DNA of 64,000 nucleotides from Alphaproteobacteria bacterium (GCA_017307375.1 JAFKFH010000007.1:248001-312000); one strand, 5' to 3'. Shown: positions 46,193-55,057, numbered from the stretch's first letter. The notes: a model not told the origin generated them from the letters alone. Program-made: numbers and translations.

Positions 46193-46683
46193 TGGAAGAG
46201 TTGCTGACCCGTCCCGCCGTCCAGCGCGTGCGCGATGCCCTGCGCGAGAAGGGTGCGCGCCACGACGTGCGCGCCTTGGCCGAGACGGCGCGCACCGCCC
46301 AGGATGCGGCCAACGCGCTGGGCTGCGAGGTCGGGGCGATCGTGAAGTCGCTGGTGTTCGCCGTCGGTGGCAAGCCTGTCATGGCGCTGGTCGCCGGCGA
46401 CCGGATGGGCGATACCGAGGCGCTGCCCGGCGTGCTCGGCCTCGACGGCCGCTGCAAGCGTGCCGATGCCGACATGGTACGCGAGGCGACGGGCTTTACC
46501 ATCGGCGGTGTCGCCCCGGTCGGCCACGCCACGGCACTGCCGATCGCGATCGACGAAAGCCTCGGCCGGTTCGAGGCGATCTATGCGGCGGCCGGCCATC
46601 CCCATTGCGTGTTCCAGACCACGCTGGCGGAACTGCAGCAAATGACCGGCGGCACGGTCAGCGCGGCGGTGGCAAAGGCGTAG
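46192..46683 (+). CDS. ybaK: YbaK/EbsC-type aminoacyl-tRNA deacylase
   Basis: A 163-residue YbaK-fold protein that hydrolyses mischarged tRNA, for example Cys-tRNA-Pro. The key lysine is in GAIVKSLVF. TGFTIGGVAPVGH and AAGHPHCVFQTTLAELQQMTGG are family stretches. It ends a three-gene unit with the solute-binding-like protein and the second GST. Confidence 0.9.
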   Translation: MEELLTRPAVQRVRDALREKGARHDVRALAETARTAQDAANALGCEVGAIVKSLVFAVGGKPVMALVAGDRMGDTEALPGVLGLDGRCKRADADMVREATGFTIGGVAPVGHATALPIAIDESLGRFEAIYAAAGHPHCVFQTTLAELQQMTGGTVSAAVAKA

Positions 46684-46746
46684 CGTCCGTAATATTCGTG
46701 TCATCCCCTGATGGTAGTTCTCGGACAACCATCCAGGGGATCTTCA

Positions 46747-49107
46747 ATGACGGTCATGACCGCCAGCGGCGATGCGCAGGCATCGCCGAACCGTATGTCT
46801 TTGCGCGCCGGCAGCATCGTCGTCCGCCTGACGCTGGGCTTCCTCGTGCTCGGCCTGGCGCCGATGCTGGTTCTGTACGGCATCCTGTCGTGGCGGGCCG
46901 AGACCATCAAGTCGGTGGCGCTGGAGCGGTTGAAGGATGCCGCGGTGACGCTGAACCTCGGTGCCGGCCAGGAATTGTTTCAGCGCTATGTCGACGTGAA
47001 GGGGTTTACCGTCAACGGCGCGATCTACGTGGTGCGCAACTGGCGCCGCCCCGGCGACAACAACCCGCTGGTCGCCGCGATGAACGACTACGTGCGCAAT
47101 TCCGGCGTCTACCGTCTGATGCTGCTGCTCGACCGCGATGGCCGGGTGCTGGCGGTGAACGACGTCGACGCCCGGGGCGGCAAGCTCGATACCCCGCCGC
47201 TCTATGACGTGAATTTCGGCGGTGCCGACTGGTTCAAGCGCGCGATCGACGGCAAGTTCACCGAAAGCGCAGCCGATGCCCGTGGCCCCAAGGTGACCGG
47301 CGCGGTGATCGAAGGGCCGATCGACGTGCCAGAGGTCGCCCGGCTCAACCAGGGCTGGGGCACGATGCTCGCGGTGGCGGCGCCCGCGGTGAACTCGGTC
47401 GGCACGACGATCGGCGCGTGGGTCGCCTTCGTCGATTTCCGCGAACTGGCCGACGGCCTGCGCGAGATGCAGCAGCGTCTGGCGGCCGAAGGGCTGGCCG
47501 GGGCGGAAATCGGCCTGGTCGATCGTGACGGCCGGATGCTCGCCCGCATGCGGCCTGATGCCGAGCGTGCCGAAAGTGGCCCGGCCTTGGCGGGGGAGAA
47601 CCCGGGGACGATCGCACTGGGCGCGCTCGACCGGCTTGCCGGCGGCGAGGGCGGCGCGGCCGTGTTCACCGATGCGAGCGGCACCGACCAGGCGGTGGGG
47701 TACGCACCGCCGATGGCCTATCGCGGCTTTCCCGGCCTCGGCTGGTCGGTGGTGATCCGTGTGCCGGCGAGCGAAGCCTTCGCCCAGGTCGATGCGGTGC
47801 TGGACGGCGTCAAGACCACGCTGCTCGGCAGCCTTGTCGTGCTGCTGATCGTCGGCCTGGCCGCCGGCTATTCCGGCACGTTGCCGATCCGGCGACTGAC
47901 CGCAGTGATGCGCGACCTTGCCGGCGGCGAGGTCGAGACCACGGTGCCCGGTACCCGCCGCCGCGACGAACTGGGCGACATGGCCCGCGCCGTCGAGGTC
48001 TTCCGCGCCAACGCCATCGAGAATCGGGCGCTGCAGCGCGAGGCCGAGGCGGCGCGGCTGCGTGAGGAAGAATTGCGCCGCCGCGAGGCCGAACAGGAGC
48101 GTCTCGCGGCGGAAGAGCGCGCCGCGCGGCTGGAGGACGAGCGCCGCCATGAGCGCGAGTCGGCCGAACGGGCGCGTGCCCGCGCCGAGGCCGAGCGCGT
48201 GCGGGAAGCCGAGGCGCAGGCTGCCGAAGCGCGCCGCCGCGACGAGGAAGCGGCCGAGCGCCGCCGCGAGATGCTGGCCCTGGCCGACGGCTTCGAGCAG
48301 TCGGTCGGGCGGGTGGTCGCCGCAGTGGCAACCGCGGCCGAGGAACTGAGCCATCTTGCCGAGGGTCTGACCGACCAGGCGGCCGACACGGCCGAACGGG
48401 TCGCCGCGGTCGAGGATGCGATGAAGCGCACGGCCGACAACGTCGAGACCGTGGCGGTGGCGACCGAGCAATTGTCGGCCTCGGTCGGCGAGATCGATCG
48501 CCAGGTCGAAGTCTCGAGCCGCGTGGCCGCCCAGGCCTCGACCGATGCGGCCCGGACCAACGACCAGGTCAAGGGCCTCGCGACCTCGGCCCAGGCGATC
48601 GGCGAGGTGGTGGAACTGATCCATGCCATCGCCGGGCAGACCAACCTGCTGGCGCTGAATGCGACGATCGAGGCGGCACGCGCCGGCGCGGCCGGCAAGG
48701 GCTTCGCCGTCGTGGCCTCGGAAGTCAAGAATCTGGCGGGCCAGACCACCGGCGCCACCGACCGTATCGCCCAGCAGGTTTCGGGCATCCAGGATTCGAC
48801 CGGCGAGACCGTCGACGCGATTGCCGCGATCGGCGAGACGATCGCGCGGATGAACGGTATCGCCGCGACGATCTCGGCCGCGGTGCGCCAGCAATCGGCC
48901 GCGACCGCCGAGATCAGCCGCAGCGTGCGCCAGGCCGCCGACGGGGCCGAGACCGTGAACCGCAACATCGCGACCGTTTCCGAAGCCGCGCGCGCCAATG
49001 GCGCTGCCGCGCGCCGCATGCGCTCGGCCAGCGAGACGCTGGCCCGCGACGCCCAGGCGCTGCAGACCGAGGTCGGCGCCTTCATCACCCGCGTCCGCGC
49101 CGGCTAA
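46747..49107 (+). CDS. Transmembrane methyl-accepting chemotaxis protein
   Basis: A 786-residue chemoreceptor. Membrane helix 1 lies at about residues 30-48, a large periplasmic sensor (likely Cache-type) at 50-355, helix 2 at about 357-376 and a HAMP domain to about 430. An unusually charged Glu/Arg/Ala coiled coil of about 85 residues follows (431-518). The signalling domain holds [25 protein letters not shown]. The ATG at 46747 was chosen over the frame opening at 46711 because of the AGGGGA site. The ligand is unknown. Confidence 0.9.
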   Translation: MTVMTASGDAQASPNRMSLRAGSIVVRLTLGFLVLGLAPMLVLYGILSWRAETIKSVALERLKDAAVTLNLGAGQELFQRYVDVKGFTVNGAIYVVRNWRRPGDNNPLVAAMNDYVRNSGVYRLMLLLDRDGRVLAVNDVDARGGKLDTPPLYDVNFGGADWFKRAIDGKFTESAADARGPKVTGAVIEGPIDVPEVARLNQGWGTMLAVAAPAVNSVGTTIGAWVAFVDFRELADGLREMQQRLAAEGLAGAEIGLVDRDGRMLARMRPDAERAESGPALAGENPGTIALGALDRLAGGEGGAAVFTDASGTDQAVGYAPPMAYRGFPGLGWSVVIRVPASEAFAQVDAVLDGVKTTLLGSLVVLLIVGLAAGYSGTLPIRRLTAVMRDLAGGEVETTVPGTRRRDELGDMARAVEVFRANAIENRALQREAEAARLREEELRRREAEQERLAAEERAARLEDERRHERESAERARARAEAERVREAEAQAAEARRRDEEAAERRREMLALADGFEQSVGRVVAAVATAAEELSHLAEGLTDQAADTAERVAAVEDAMKRTADNVETVAVATEQLSASVGEIDRQVEVSSRVAAQASTDAARTNDQVKGLATSAQAIGEVVELIHAIAGQTNLLALNATIEAARAGAAGKGFAVVASEVKNLAGQTTGATDRIAQQVSGIQDSTGETVDAIAAIGETIARMNGIAATISAAVRQQSAATAEISRSVRQAADGAETVNRNIATVSEAARANGAAARRMRSASETLARDAQALQTEVGAFITRVRAG

Positions 49108-49214
49108 ATCCTTGGATTTCTTGCTGCGTCGCGGCGGATCGCGTTGACATCGGGGGAGGCGGCCGGTAGAAGAGGCGCCGCATACGCCGTGGAAGACAAA
49201 AACCCACTCATTGC

Positions 49215-49308
49215 GGAGGGGTGGCCGAGTGGCTGAAGGCGGCGGTTTGCTAAACCGTTATAGGGGCTTAAACCCCTATCGTGGGTTCGAATCCCATCCC
49301 CTCCGCCA
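49215..49308 (+). tRNA. tRNA-Ser (anticodon GCU)
   Basis: A class II tRNA of 94 nt with encoded CCA. Acceptor stem GGAGGGG/CCCCTCC, discriminator G, anticodon loop TTTGCTAAA (GCU), long variable arm with a TAGGGG/CCCCTA hairpin, and T arm GTGGG-TTCGAAT-CCCAT. A six-T run follows shortly and probably terminates the transcript. Confidence 0.97.
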
Positions 49309-49460
49309 CTACTTTTTTCCCAGCTCAATCGACGGTTGATCCCCCAGGTCGCTGGCATGGTCATCGGCTGATCCCGTCTTTCGAGATCGTTTTCCTATTG
49401 CCGTCACCATCAGGCCGCTTTTGTCCCGAGACGATGGGGTGCCAAGTTTCGGCGCCGCCA

Positions 49461-49502
49461 TAGGTGACCACATTGACACGTTTCTATTTAGTCACCTATC
49501 AT
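49461..49502 (+). promoter_or_regulatory. Promoter and operator region of the ArsR-SRPBCC gene
   Basis: TTGACA (49473-49478) and TATCAT (49497-49502, 18-bp spacer) form a strong promoter. An 8-bp inverted repeat, TAGGTGAC (49461-49468) and GTCACCTA (49491-49498), encloses it and is a likely operator for autoregulation. The -10 overlaps the ATG at 49501, so the transcript would start near 49509 and be leaderless, with GTG at 49510 as first codon. Confidence 0.55.
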
Positions 49503-50289
49503 GGCTGCTGTGAACGACGTCTTCGGTGCCCTGGCCCATCCGATCCGGCGCGCGTTGCTCGACCGCCTGCGCGAGCGCGACGGGCAGACGCTGACCGAGC
49601 TTGAGCGCGATCAGCCGCTGACCCGGTTCGGGGTGATGAAGCATCTGGGGGTGCTGGAGGACGCCGGTCTCATCGTCACGCGCAAGCTGGGGCGCGAGAA
49701 GCGGCACTACCTGAATCCGATCCCGATCCAGGAGATCGCCGATCGCTGGGTGTCGCGCTTTGCCGCCCCGTTCGCGCGCAGCCTGCTCGATCTCGCGACC
49801 GCCGCCACCAGGGAGACTTCGATGACCGCGTCCGGCCCCCGCCACGTCTGGGAAATGTTCATCCGCGCGACGCCGCAGGATGTCTGGGCCATCCTGACCG
49901 ACGATGCCAAGACCCCGCTGTGGCAGCACTTCAACATGACGTCGCGCACCGACTGGGTTGCCGGCGGTGCGATCACCTTCCTGGTCGGCGATCGCGAGAT
50001 GATCGTTGGCCGGGTGCTCGAGATCGAGCCGCCGCGGCGTTTCGTCCATTCGTTCAGCGCCCGCTGGTCGCCCGAGGTTGCGGGCGACCCGCCGTCCCGC
50101 GTGACCTGGACGCTGGAGCCGGTGGGCGAGGGGGCCTGCAAGCTGACCCTGGTGCATGACGATTTCGGCGGCGACACCCAGACCAGCCGGATGATCACCG
50201 GCGGCTGGCCCGAGGCGCTGTCGCGGCTCAAGACCCTGGTCGAGACCGGCGAGGCGTTCCTGCTGCCCGCGCCCGACCACGGCAACTGA
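49501..50289 (+). CDS. Fusion of ArsR-type HTH regulator and SRPBCC/AHSA1 domain
   Basis: A 262-residue protein. Residues 1-90 are an ArsR-like winged helix (VFGALAHPIRRALLDRLRERDGQTL, FGVMKHLGVLEDAGLI). Residues about 110-255 are an Aha1/SRPBCC hydrophobic-pocket domain (IRATPQDVWAILTDDAKTPLWQ, GGWPEALSRLKTLVETGE). The pair is common as separate adjacent genes; here they are one chain, so a ligand in the SRPBCC pocket may control DNA binding. The start could be the ATG at 49501 or, if leaderless, the GTG at 49510. No Shine-Dalgarno is present. Confidence 0.87.
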   Translation: MAAVNDVFGALAHPIRRALLDRLRERDGQTLTELERDQPLTRFGVMKHLGVLEDAGLIVTRKLGREKRHYLNPIPIQEIADRWVSRFAAPFARSLLDLATAATRETSMTASGPRHVWEMFIRATPQDVWAILTDDAKTPLWQHFNMTSRTDWVAGGAITFLVGDREMIVGRVLEIEPPRRFVHSFSARWSPEVAGDPPSRVTWTLEPVGEGACKLTLVHDDFGGDTQTSRMITGGWPEALSRLKTLVETGEAFLLPAPDHGN

Positions 50290-50291
50290 CG

Positions 50292-50666
50292 TCACGCCCT
50301 GGCGGCCGCCTTCGTCTTGCGCCGCGGCTTCGGCTTGTGGGCGGCGACGGCGGCCCGATAGGCGCGCCCGGCCCAGCGGTTCAGTTCTTCGGGATCGTCG
50401 AGCACGTCGACCGGGGTTTCGTAATAGGCCTGGATCGTCACGTCGCGGTTGCGGCCGGCATAGCTGAACGGCTCGGACCCGGCCGCCACGTAATCCGGGC
50501 GGCTCTCGGCGTCGGTGCGGAAATAGACCGTGCCGCGGATGACGAAGCCGAACTGAATCCCGTGGCGCGTGAGCCCGGCACCGCTGAAGAAGCGAGTGAC
50601 GGCAACCGGCGCGAGCGAGTCGAGCTGGTCGGCGATCTCCTGCGCGCGGGCCAGCTCGAGCTTCAT
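50292..50666 (-). CDS. TfoX/Sxy N-terminal domain protein
   Basis: A 124-residue protein with the TfoX N-terminal fold: FFSGAGLTRHGIQFGFVIRGTVYFRTD, then PFSYAGRNRDVTIQAYYETPVDVLDDPEEL and a lysine-rich tail (KPKPRRKTKAAARA). TfoX/Sxy proteins influence competence genes in gammaproteobacteria; the role of stand-alone N-domain proteins is unknown. Its ATG overlaps the DUF5666 gene stop by one base, so it is the third gene of the DUF6502 operon. Confidence 0.8.
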   Translation of the reverse strand: MKLELARAQEIADQLDSLAPVAVTRFFSGAGLTRHGIQFGFVIRGTVYFRTDAESRPDYVAAGSEPFSYAGRNRDVTIQAYYETPVDVLDDPEELNRWAGRAYRAAVAAHKPKPRRKTKAAARA

Positions 50667-51973
50667 CAGCGATGGCCTCCACCACCGCCACCAGGGCCAC
50701 CGCCACCGCCACCGGGGCCGCCGCCACCGGGACCGCCGCTACCGGGGCCGCCGGTACCGCCAGGACCTTGACCGCCCGGGCCGGCCGTCCCGGGCGCCGG
50801 CCCCTGGCCGGCCCCGGGCGCCTGTCCCGCGCCTTGGCCGGTGCCTTGCCCGGTGCCCTGGCCGGCGCCGGCCGCTGCCGACGGGGCAGTATTCTGGCCG
50901 GCGCGTTCCACGCCTTGCTGGCCCATGCCGGGCTGGCCTGCCTGGCCTGGACCGGGGCCTTGCCCCGGGCCTGGCCCGTGGCCGTTCCCGCCGGCGGCGC
51001 CGGGGCTGGGCAGGATCCGTACCCGTTCGGCGACGATGTCGCCGCCGGCATCGACCCGGGCCTCGATGACTGCCGCGACGATCCCGACGAGGCCCGAAAC
51101 CGCATCGGCGGGGGCGGCGAGACTTAGTCCGCTGCCGAACTGCAGCCGGTTGCCGTCCTGGGTGACGAGGCCCTCGAGCGACAGATGCCGGGTGTCGCTG
51201 CCGAATGGGTTGGCGGTCAGCGGCGAGGCCTGGTCGACGGCGACGCGGTCGCCGGCCAGCCGCCCGGTCACCCGGACCGGTCCGACGATCTCAAGCCCGG
51301 TCAGGGCCTGGCCGCCGATCCGCATGACCCCGTCGGTCCAGCGCCGGGCCGGGCCGGCCAGCACCACCGGCCCCGGCGCCTGCGCATCGAGCCGGGTGGC
51401 GAGGATGCGATCGCCCGACGGTGGGCGGAAACCCGACACGGCGACCCAGTCGCCGGGCTGCGCGTCGCGCTGGCCCAGCGCCGTCGTCGCGATCTCGATT
51501 TCCTGGCCCAGCACGACGAGGCGGCCGCCATCGCGCCGCTCGACCGGCCCGATCACCTCGTGATCGACGGCGATCGAACGGGCGACGAGGTCGCCGCCAT
51601 CGGTGATCGCGGCGACGCGGGCGACCTGGCCGGCCCGCAGGTCCGCGGTCGTGGCCGGGCGGCCGTCGATCGTGACCGGCAGGTCGGCCGGATAGTCGAC
51701 TTCGCGGCCATTGATGCAGACGCTGGCAAAGCCGGTGATCGAGCCGACGATGCCCGTACCGCCGATGCCGCGATCGGTGTTGGCGAAGGTGCCACGCCCG
51801 ATTCCGGTACCGCCGATGCCGCGGTCGCGGTCGGCCACCCGCGGCGGGCCGCCATCGGGTCCGACCCGGCATAACGGTGCGGCCGCGGTCGCCGGCGCCG
51901 GTGGGGTGGCATCGGGCGCGCAGGCCGCCGCGACCAGGGCGAGGCCCAGGCCGAGCCAGCCGAAGCGGTTCAT
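50666..51973 (-). CDS. DUF5666-domain lipoprotein with Gly/Pro/Gln-rich tail
   Basis: A 435-residue secreted protein with a lipobox (LVAAACAPD). After it comes a twofold repeat, DRGIGGTGIG and DRGIGGTGIV. Several DUF5666 OB-like repeats follow (about residues 75-310; GSITGFASVCINGREVDY, LRAGQVARVAAI, QPGDWVAVSGF). The last 110 residues are low complexity (GPGPGQ, GTGQGTGQ, then GGGG runs). Function unknown; likely at the outer membrane or cell surface. The ATG overlaps the DUF6502 stop (ATGA). Such pairing with DUF6502 recurs in proteobacteria as far as I recall. Confidence 0.8.
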   Translation of the reverse strand: MNRFGWLGLGLALVAAACAPDATPPAPATAAAPLCRVGPDGGPPRVADRDRGIGGTGIGRGTFANTDRGIGGTGIVGSITGFASVCINGREVDYPADLPVTIDGRPATTADLRAGQVARVAAITDGGDLVARSIAVDHEVIGPVERRDGGRLVVLGQEIEIATTALGQRDAQPGDWVAVSGFRPPSGDRILATRLDAQAPGPVVLAGPARRWTDGVMRIGGQALTGLEIVGPVRVTGRLAGDRVAVDQASPLTANPFGSDTRHLSLEGLVTQDGNRLQFGSGLSLAAPADAVSGLVGIVAAVIEARVDAGGDIVAERVRILPSPGAAGGNGHGPGPGQGPGPGQAGQPGMGQQGVERAGQNTAPSAAAGAGQGTGQGTGQGAGQAPGAGQGPAPGTAGPGGQGPGGTGGPGSGGPGGGGPGGGGGGPGGGGGGHR

Positions 51974-52785
51974 CGTTGGCCGTCCCCATGGTCTTCGGCG
52001 ACATAGAGATAGAGGCCGAGATTGACGCGGCGCGCCGGTGTGCCGCTGGCCGCCTCGCCCTGGCCGCCGATCAGGTCCAGGGCCCGGCGATTGACCGCCA
52101 GCAGCAGGTCCATCGCCCCGTCGCGCCCCATCTGCTCCAGTTCCGCGGCGGCCGCGGGTGTCAGGCCGTCATAGTGGACCGCGCGTTCGAGGAAACGCGG
52201 TTCCGGTCCCAGGATGTTGGCGGCGGCGGCAGCGATATGGTCGCCGAGGTTGCGGCCGAAGTAATAGAGGCTTTCCTGGTCGCCGGGTGGCGGCACGTAG
52301 GCGGAGGTCGCGAGCATCACGCGGTCGTCGCCGTCGATCGTGGCGATGCCGCGGTCGAGCCAGTCGTCGAGGATTGCCCGCGGTCGCACATCCTTCGTCA
52401 CCGTCTCGACCAGCGCTTCGAACGACGGGGCCGGGCCGGTGCGGGGCAGGGGCCGCGGCCGGCCGCGATCATCGAGGAACGGATCGGCGCCGACCCACAG
52501 TGCGACGATCTGGCTGCCGAGCGACGGGGCGGCCGGCGCATCGTCGGGATTGGCGGCTTCCTCGCGCAGCCGGCGCACTTCCTTGCGATGCACGCCGGTC
52601 AGGATCGAGACGCGGCTGTCGGTCTGCTGCTTGCCGTCGAGCTGGAAGTCGCGGGCGGCGACGTCGACATAGACCGCGCGCAACAGATCGGCGAAGGCGG
52701 GAAAGGTCACGCCGCGGCTGATCAAGAGTCGCACCAGCGGCCGCAGAAGCCGCGCGAGCGGCCGATTGAGCGAAGCGGCATCCAT
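51970..52785 (-). CDS. DUF6502 family protein, candidate transcription regulator
   Basis: A 271-residue soluble protein. The N-terminal 85 residues look like a helix-turn-helix (RLLISRGVTFPAFADLLRAVYV, then DSRVSILTGVHRKEVRRLRE). The C-terminal part is helical and aromatic (ESLYYFGRNLGDHIAAAAANIL). Family function is unknown to me. It is the first gene of the DUF6502-DUF5666-TfoX operon and is divergent from the YHYH gene, with two GTGGG-N7-CCCAC palindromes in the 85-bp gap. Its predicted promoter (TTGCGT, 17 bp, TAGACT on the minus strand) would put the transcript start at the ATG, so it may be leaderless. The upper palindrome overlaps its -35, fitting autoregulation. Confidence 0.75.
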   Translation of the reverse strand: MDAASLNRPLARLLRPLVRLLISRGVTFPAFADLLRAVYVDVAARDFQLDGKQQTDSRVSILTGVHRKEVRRLREEAANPDDAPAAPSLGSQIVALWVGADPFLDDRGRPRPLPRTGPAPSFEALVETVTKDVRPRAILDDWLDRGIATIDGDDRVMLATSAYVPPPGDQESLYYFGRNLGDHIAAAAANILGPEPRFLERAVHYDGLTPAAAAELEQMGRDGAMDLLLAVNRRALDLIGGQGEAASGTPARRVNLGLYLYVAEDHGDGQR

Positions 52786-52808
52786 ATGACAAGTCTAGAC
52801 AATCCGCT

Positions 52809-52827
52809 CGTGGGACGCAATCCCACG
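52809..52827. promoter_or_regulatory. Operator-like palindrome 3 (DUF6502 / YHYH intergenic)
   Basis: CGTGGG ACGCAAT CCCACG, with 6-bp arms and core GTGGG-N7-CCCAC at 52810-52826. It lies 24 bp upstream of the DUF6502 start and overlaps its predicted -35 element. Confidence 0.65.
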
Positions 52828-52839
52828 CTTTCGGCTTGT

Positions 52840-52856
52840 GTGGGAAATTTACCCAC
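52840..52856. promoter_or_regulatory. Operator-like palindrome 4 (DUF6502 / YHYH intergenic)
   Basis: GTGGG AAATTTA CCCAC, ending 14 bp before the YHYH start codon. Its centre is 30 bp (about three helical turns) from that of palindrome 3, so both would face the same side of the DNA. Confidence 0.65.
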
Positions 52857-52870
52857 GATATTCTCCGGCC

Positions 52871-53989
52871 ATGCCGATCCTGCTCATCCTGGTCCTGCTC
52901 GCCGGCCTGATCCTGGTCACACCGACCTTTGGCCATGATGCCAGCCTTGCCGGCCAGCACGCCACCGCCAAGGCGGCAATCGATGCGCGGCCGCTGGACC
53001 GCCCGGCCCGCGACGGCCTGTTCGCCTGTGGCATGGCACGGATGACCCCGGCCATGCCCCGGCCCTGGCTCGCCGCCGACGGCACGATCAGCTTTGCCGA
53101 CAAGCCCGTCGTCGCCGGCAGCGCCACCTTCGGCCAGGCCGAGATCGCCGTGATGTCGGGCAAAGAGGGGCAGCGGCTGCGCGGCAACGGCCTGCCGATG
53201 CACGCAACCGGCAGTTTCCCGATCGCCCGCGGCACGCCCGCCGCCGGCTGGGATCGCAACCCGAACCGGATCCTGCCCTACAAGCTGGCCTTCGACCTGC
53301 CGGCCGACCCGCAGCCGGCGGCGGCCCCTTCCTGCCTGCCGATGGGGCCGATCGGCGTGGCCCTGTCGGGGGCGGTGTTCTTCAATGCGCTGGATGCCGA
53401 AGGGCGCGACGCGGTCGCGCAGGAACTGATGGATGGCTGCGAGGGGCATCCGGGACCGGGCGGTCAGTACCACTACCATCACGGCTCGCCCTGTTTCGAC
53501 AACGGGGCGCCGGGACGACACTCACCGTTGATCGGGTTTGCACTCGACGGCTTCGGCATCTACGGCCCCCGCGACGAGGGCGGCGTCGAGATCGCCAACG
53601 CGGCGCTCGACGAATGTCACGGCCATCTCGGCCCGGTGCCGCTGGCCGACGGCACCACCCGGGTCGTCTACCACTATCATGCCAACAACGAGTTTCCGTA
53701 CACGCTAGGCTGCTTTCGCGGCACCCCCGGCGACGGCCGCGGGCAGCCGCAACCGGCGATGGGCGTCGGCCTGTCGCCGTCACCGCCGCCCGCCGCCGGG
53801 GGTCCCCCTTCCCCTGGCGGCGGCGCAGGCAGCCCGCCGCCCGGCGGTCCACCGCCCGGTGGTCCGCCGCCGGCAGCGCCGCGCGCCGCGATGGGCATGG
53901 CCGGCCCTCCGCCCGACAAACCGGCGCCCGACACGCCGCCGCCCGACAATCAGTCTCCCGATGGTCTCCCGCCGCGACCGCCGTCCTGA
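52871..53989 (+). CDS. Secreted YHYH-domain protein
   Basis: A 372-residue protein with a signal peptide (MPILLILVLLAGLILVTPTFG). The YHYH family signature is present twice: GGQYHYHHGSPCFD and RVVYHYHANNEFPYTLGCF, with GFALDGFGIYGPRDEGG between them. The histidine clusters suggest metal binding, but the family role is not known to me. The last 70 residues are a Pro/Gly-rich tail (GGPPPGGPPPAAP type), echoing the Gly/Pro-rich tail of the divergent DUF5666 protein. The ATG at 52871 was preferred over the GTG at 52838, which lies at the edge of palindrome 4. Confidence 0.87.
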   Translation: MPILLILVLLAGLILVTPTFGHDASLAGQHATAKAAIDARPLDRPARDGLFACGMARMTPAMPRPWLAADGTISFADKPVVAGSATFGQAEIAVMSGKEGQRLRGNGLPMHATGSFPIARGTPAAGWDRNPNRILPYKLAFDLPADPQPAAAPSCLPMGPIGVALSGAVFFNALDAEGRDAVAQELMDGCEGHPGPGGQYHYHHGSPCFDNGAPGRHSPLIGFALDGFGIYGPRDEGGVEIANAALDECHGHLGPVPLADGTTRVVYHYHANNEFPYTLGCFRGTPGDGRGQPQPAMGVGLSPSPPPAAGGPPSPGGGAGSPPPGGPPPGGPPPAAPRAAMGMAGPPPDKPAPDTPPPDNQSPDGLPPRPPS

Positions 53990-54028
53990 CCGCTTGTCTG
54001 CCGGACCTGCAGCCTCTAAGGAGAGGCC

Positions 54029-55057
54029 ATGTCCCACGACCCCGTCCGTGCCTTGTTCCTGCCGCTCGGCGACGGCTTCGTCGCCTGGCCGGAAGATCAT
54101 CGCGCCCTGTTTCTCGGCGCTGTTCCCGATGCTGCGCTGGAACCGGCCTGGGCCGATCGTCTGACCTGCGTCCAGCCGCTGAAGCCCGCCCATGACCGGC
54201 TCGCGGCGCAAGGCTTTGCCGTGGCGCCCGAGCGTCGCGATACCGCCGCGCTGGTCTTCGTGCTGCTGGGCAAGCAGAAGCACGAGAATCTGGGGCTGAT
54301 CGCCGATGGGTTTGCCGCGCTGCGGCCGGGCGGCCGCCTCGTGATCGCCGGCGCCAACGAGATCGGGGCGGCACGCTACGAGAAGATGGTGGCGGCCCTG
54401 GTGCCGCTCGAAGGCAGCCTGTTCCGCTTCCATGCGCGCGCCTTCTGGGCGGCGAAGCCGGCGGCCGAGCCGGCCGATCTGGCCACGTGGCGGGCCGAGG
54501 CCGCGCCGCGCCGAATCGTCGATGGGCGCTGGGTGTCGCAGCCCGGCGTCTTCGCCTGGGATCGGGTCGATCCGGGCTCGGCGATGCTGACCGAGTATTT
54601 TCCGCCGCGAATCGGCGGCACGGTGGCTGATCTCGGCGCCGGCTGGGGGTATCTGTCGGCGACGCTGATCGAACGTTATCCCGATATTGCCGCGATCGAC
54701 CTGTACGAAGCCGACGCCCGCTCGCTTGCCTGCGCACGGGCCAATCTCGGCGCCGATGGCCGGGCATCCTTTCATTGGGCGGATGTGACGGCCGGCCTGC
54801 CGGCGCGGCACTACGACTGGATCGTCTCCAACCCGCCGTTCCACGAGGGGCGCGGCCAGCGGGTCGATCTCGGCCAGGGCTTCATCGCGGCGGCATCCGC
54901 CGCCCTCAAGCCGGGCGGGCGCTTCCTGCTGGTGGCCAACCGGCAATTGCCCTACGAGGCGACGCTGAGCCGCCATTTCGCCAGCCACCAGATGCTGGCC
55001 GACGGACGCGGCTACAAGGTCATTGCGGCATCAGCGCCCAAGTCGTCGTCGCGATAG
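54029..55057 (+). CDS. rsmC: RsmC-like class I methyltransferase (probable 16S rRNA G1207)
   Basis: A 342-residue protein with the RsmC layout: a degenerate N-terminal methyltransferase-like half and an active C-terminal half. SAM-binding motif VADLGAGWGYLSATL, then DLYEADARSLACA, and the catalytic IVSNPPFHEG motif of N2-guanine methyltransferases. RsmC methylates G1207 of 16S rRNA; RlmG is the main alternative. The ATG at 54029 follows AAGGAGAGGCC. Its 3' end overlaps the convergent pseudouridine synthase gene by 46 bp. Confidence 0.83.
   Translation: MSHDPVRALFLPLGDGFVAWPEDHRALFLGAVPDAALEPAWADRLTCVQPLKPAHDRLAAQGFAVAPERRDTAALVFVLLGKQKHENLGLIADGFAALRPGGRLVIAGANEIGAARYEKMVAALVPLEGSLFRFHARAFWAAKPAAEPADLATWRAEAAPRRIVDGRWVSQPGVFAWDRVDPGSAMLTEYFPPRIGGTVADLGAGWGYLSATLIERYPDIAAIDLYEADARSLACARANLGADGRASFHWADVTAGLPARHYDWIVSNPPFHEGRGQRVDLGQGFIAAASAALKPGGRFLLVANRQLPYEATLSRHFASHQMLADGRGYKVIAASAPKSSSR

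Noticed and set aside
49280-49297. GTGGG-N7-CCCAT resembling the operator palindrome
   Set aside because: This is the T arm of tRNA-Ser with the standard TTCGAAT loop; the likeness in geometry (5-bp stem, 7-nt loop) is coincidental.
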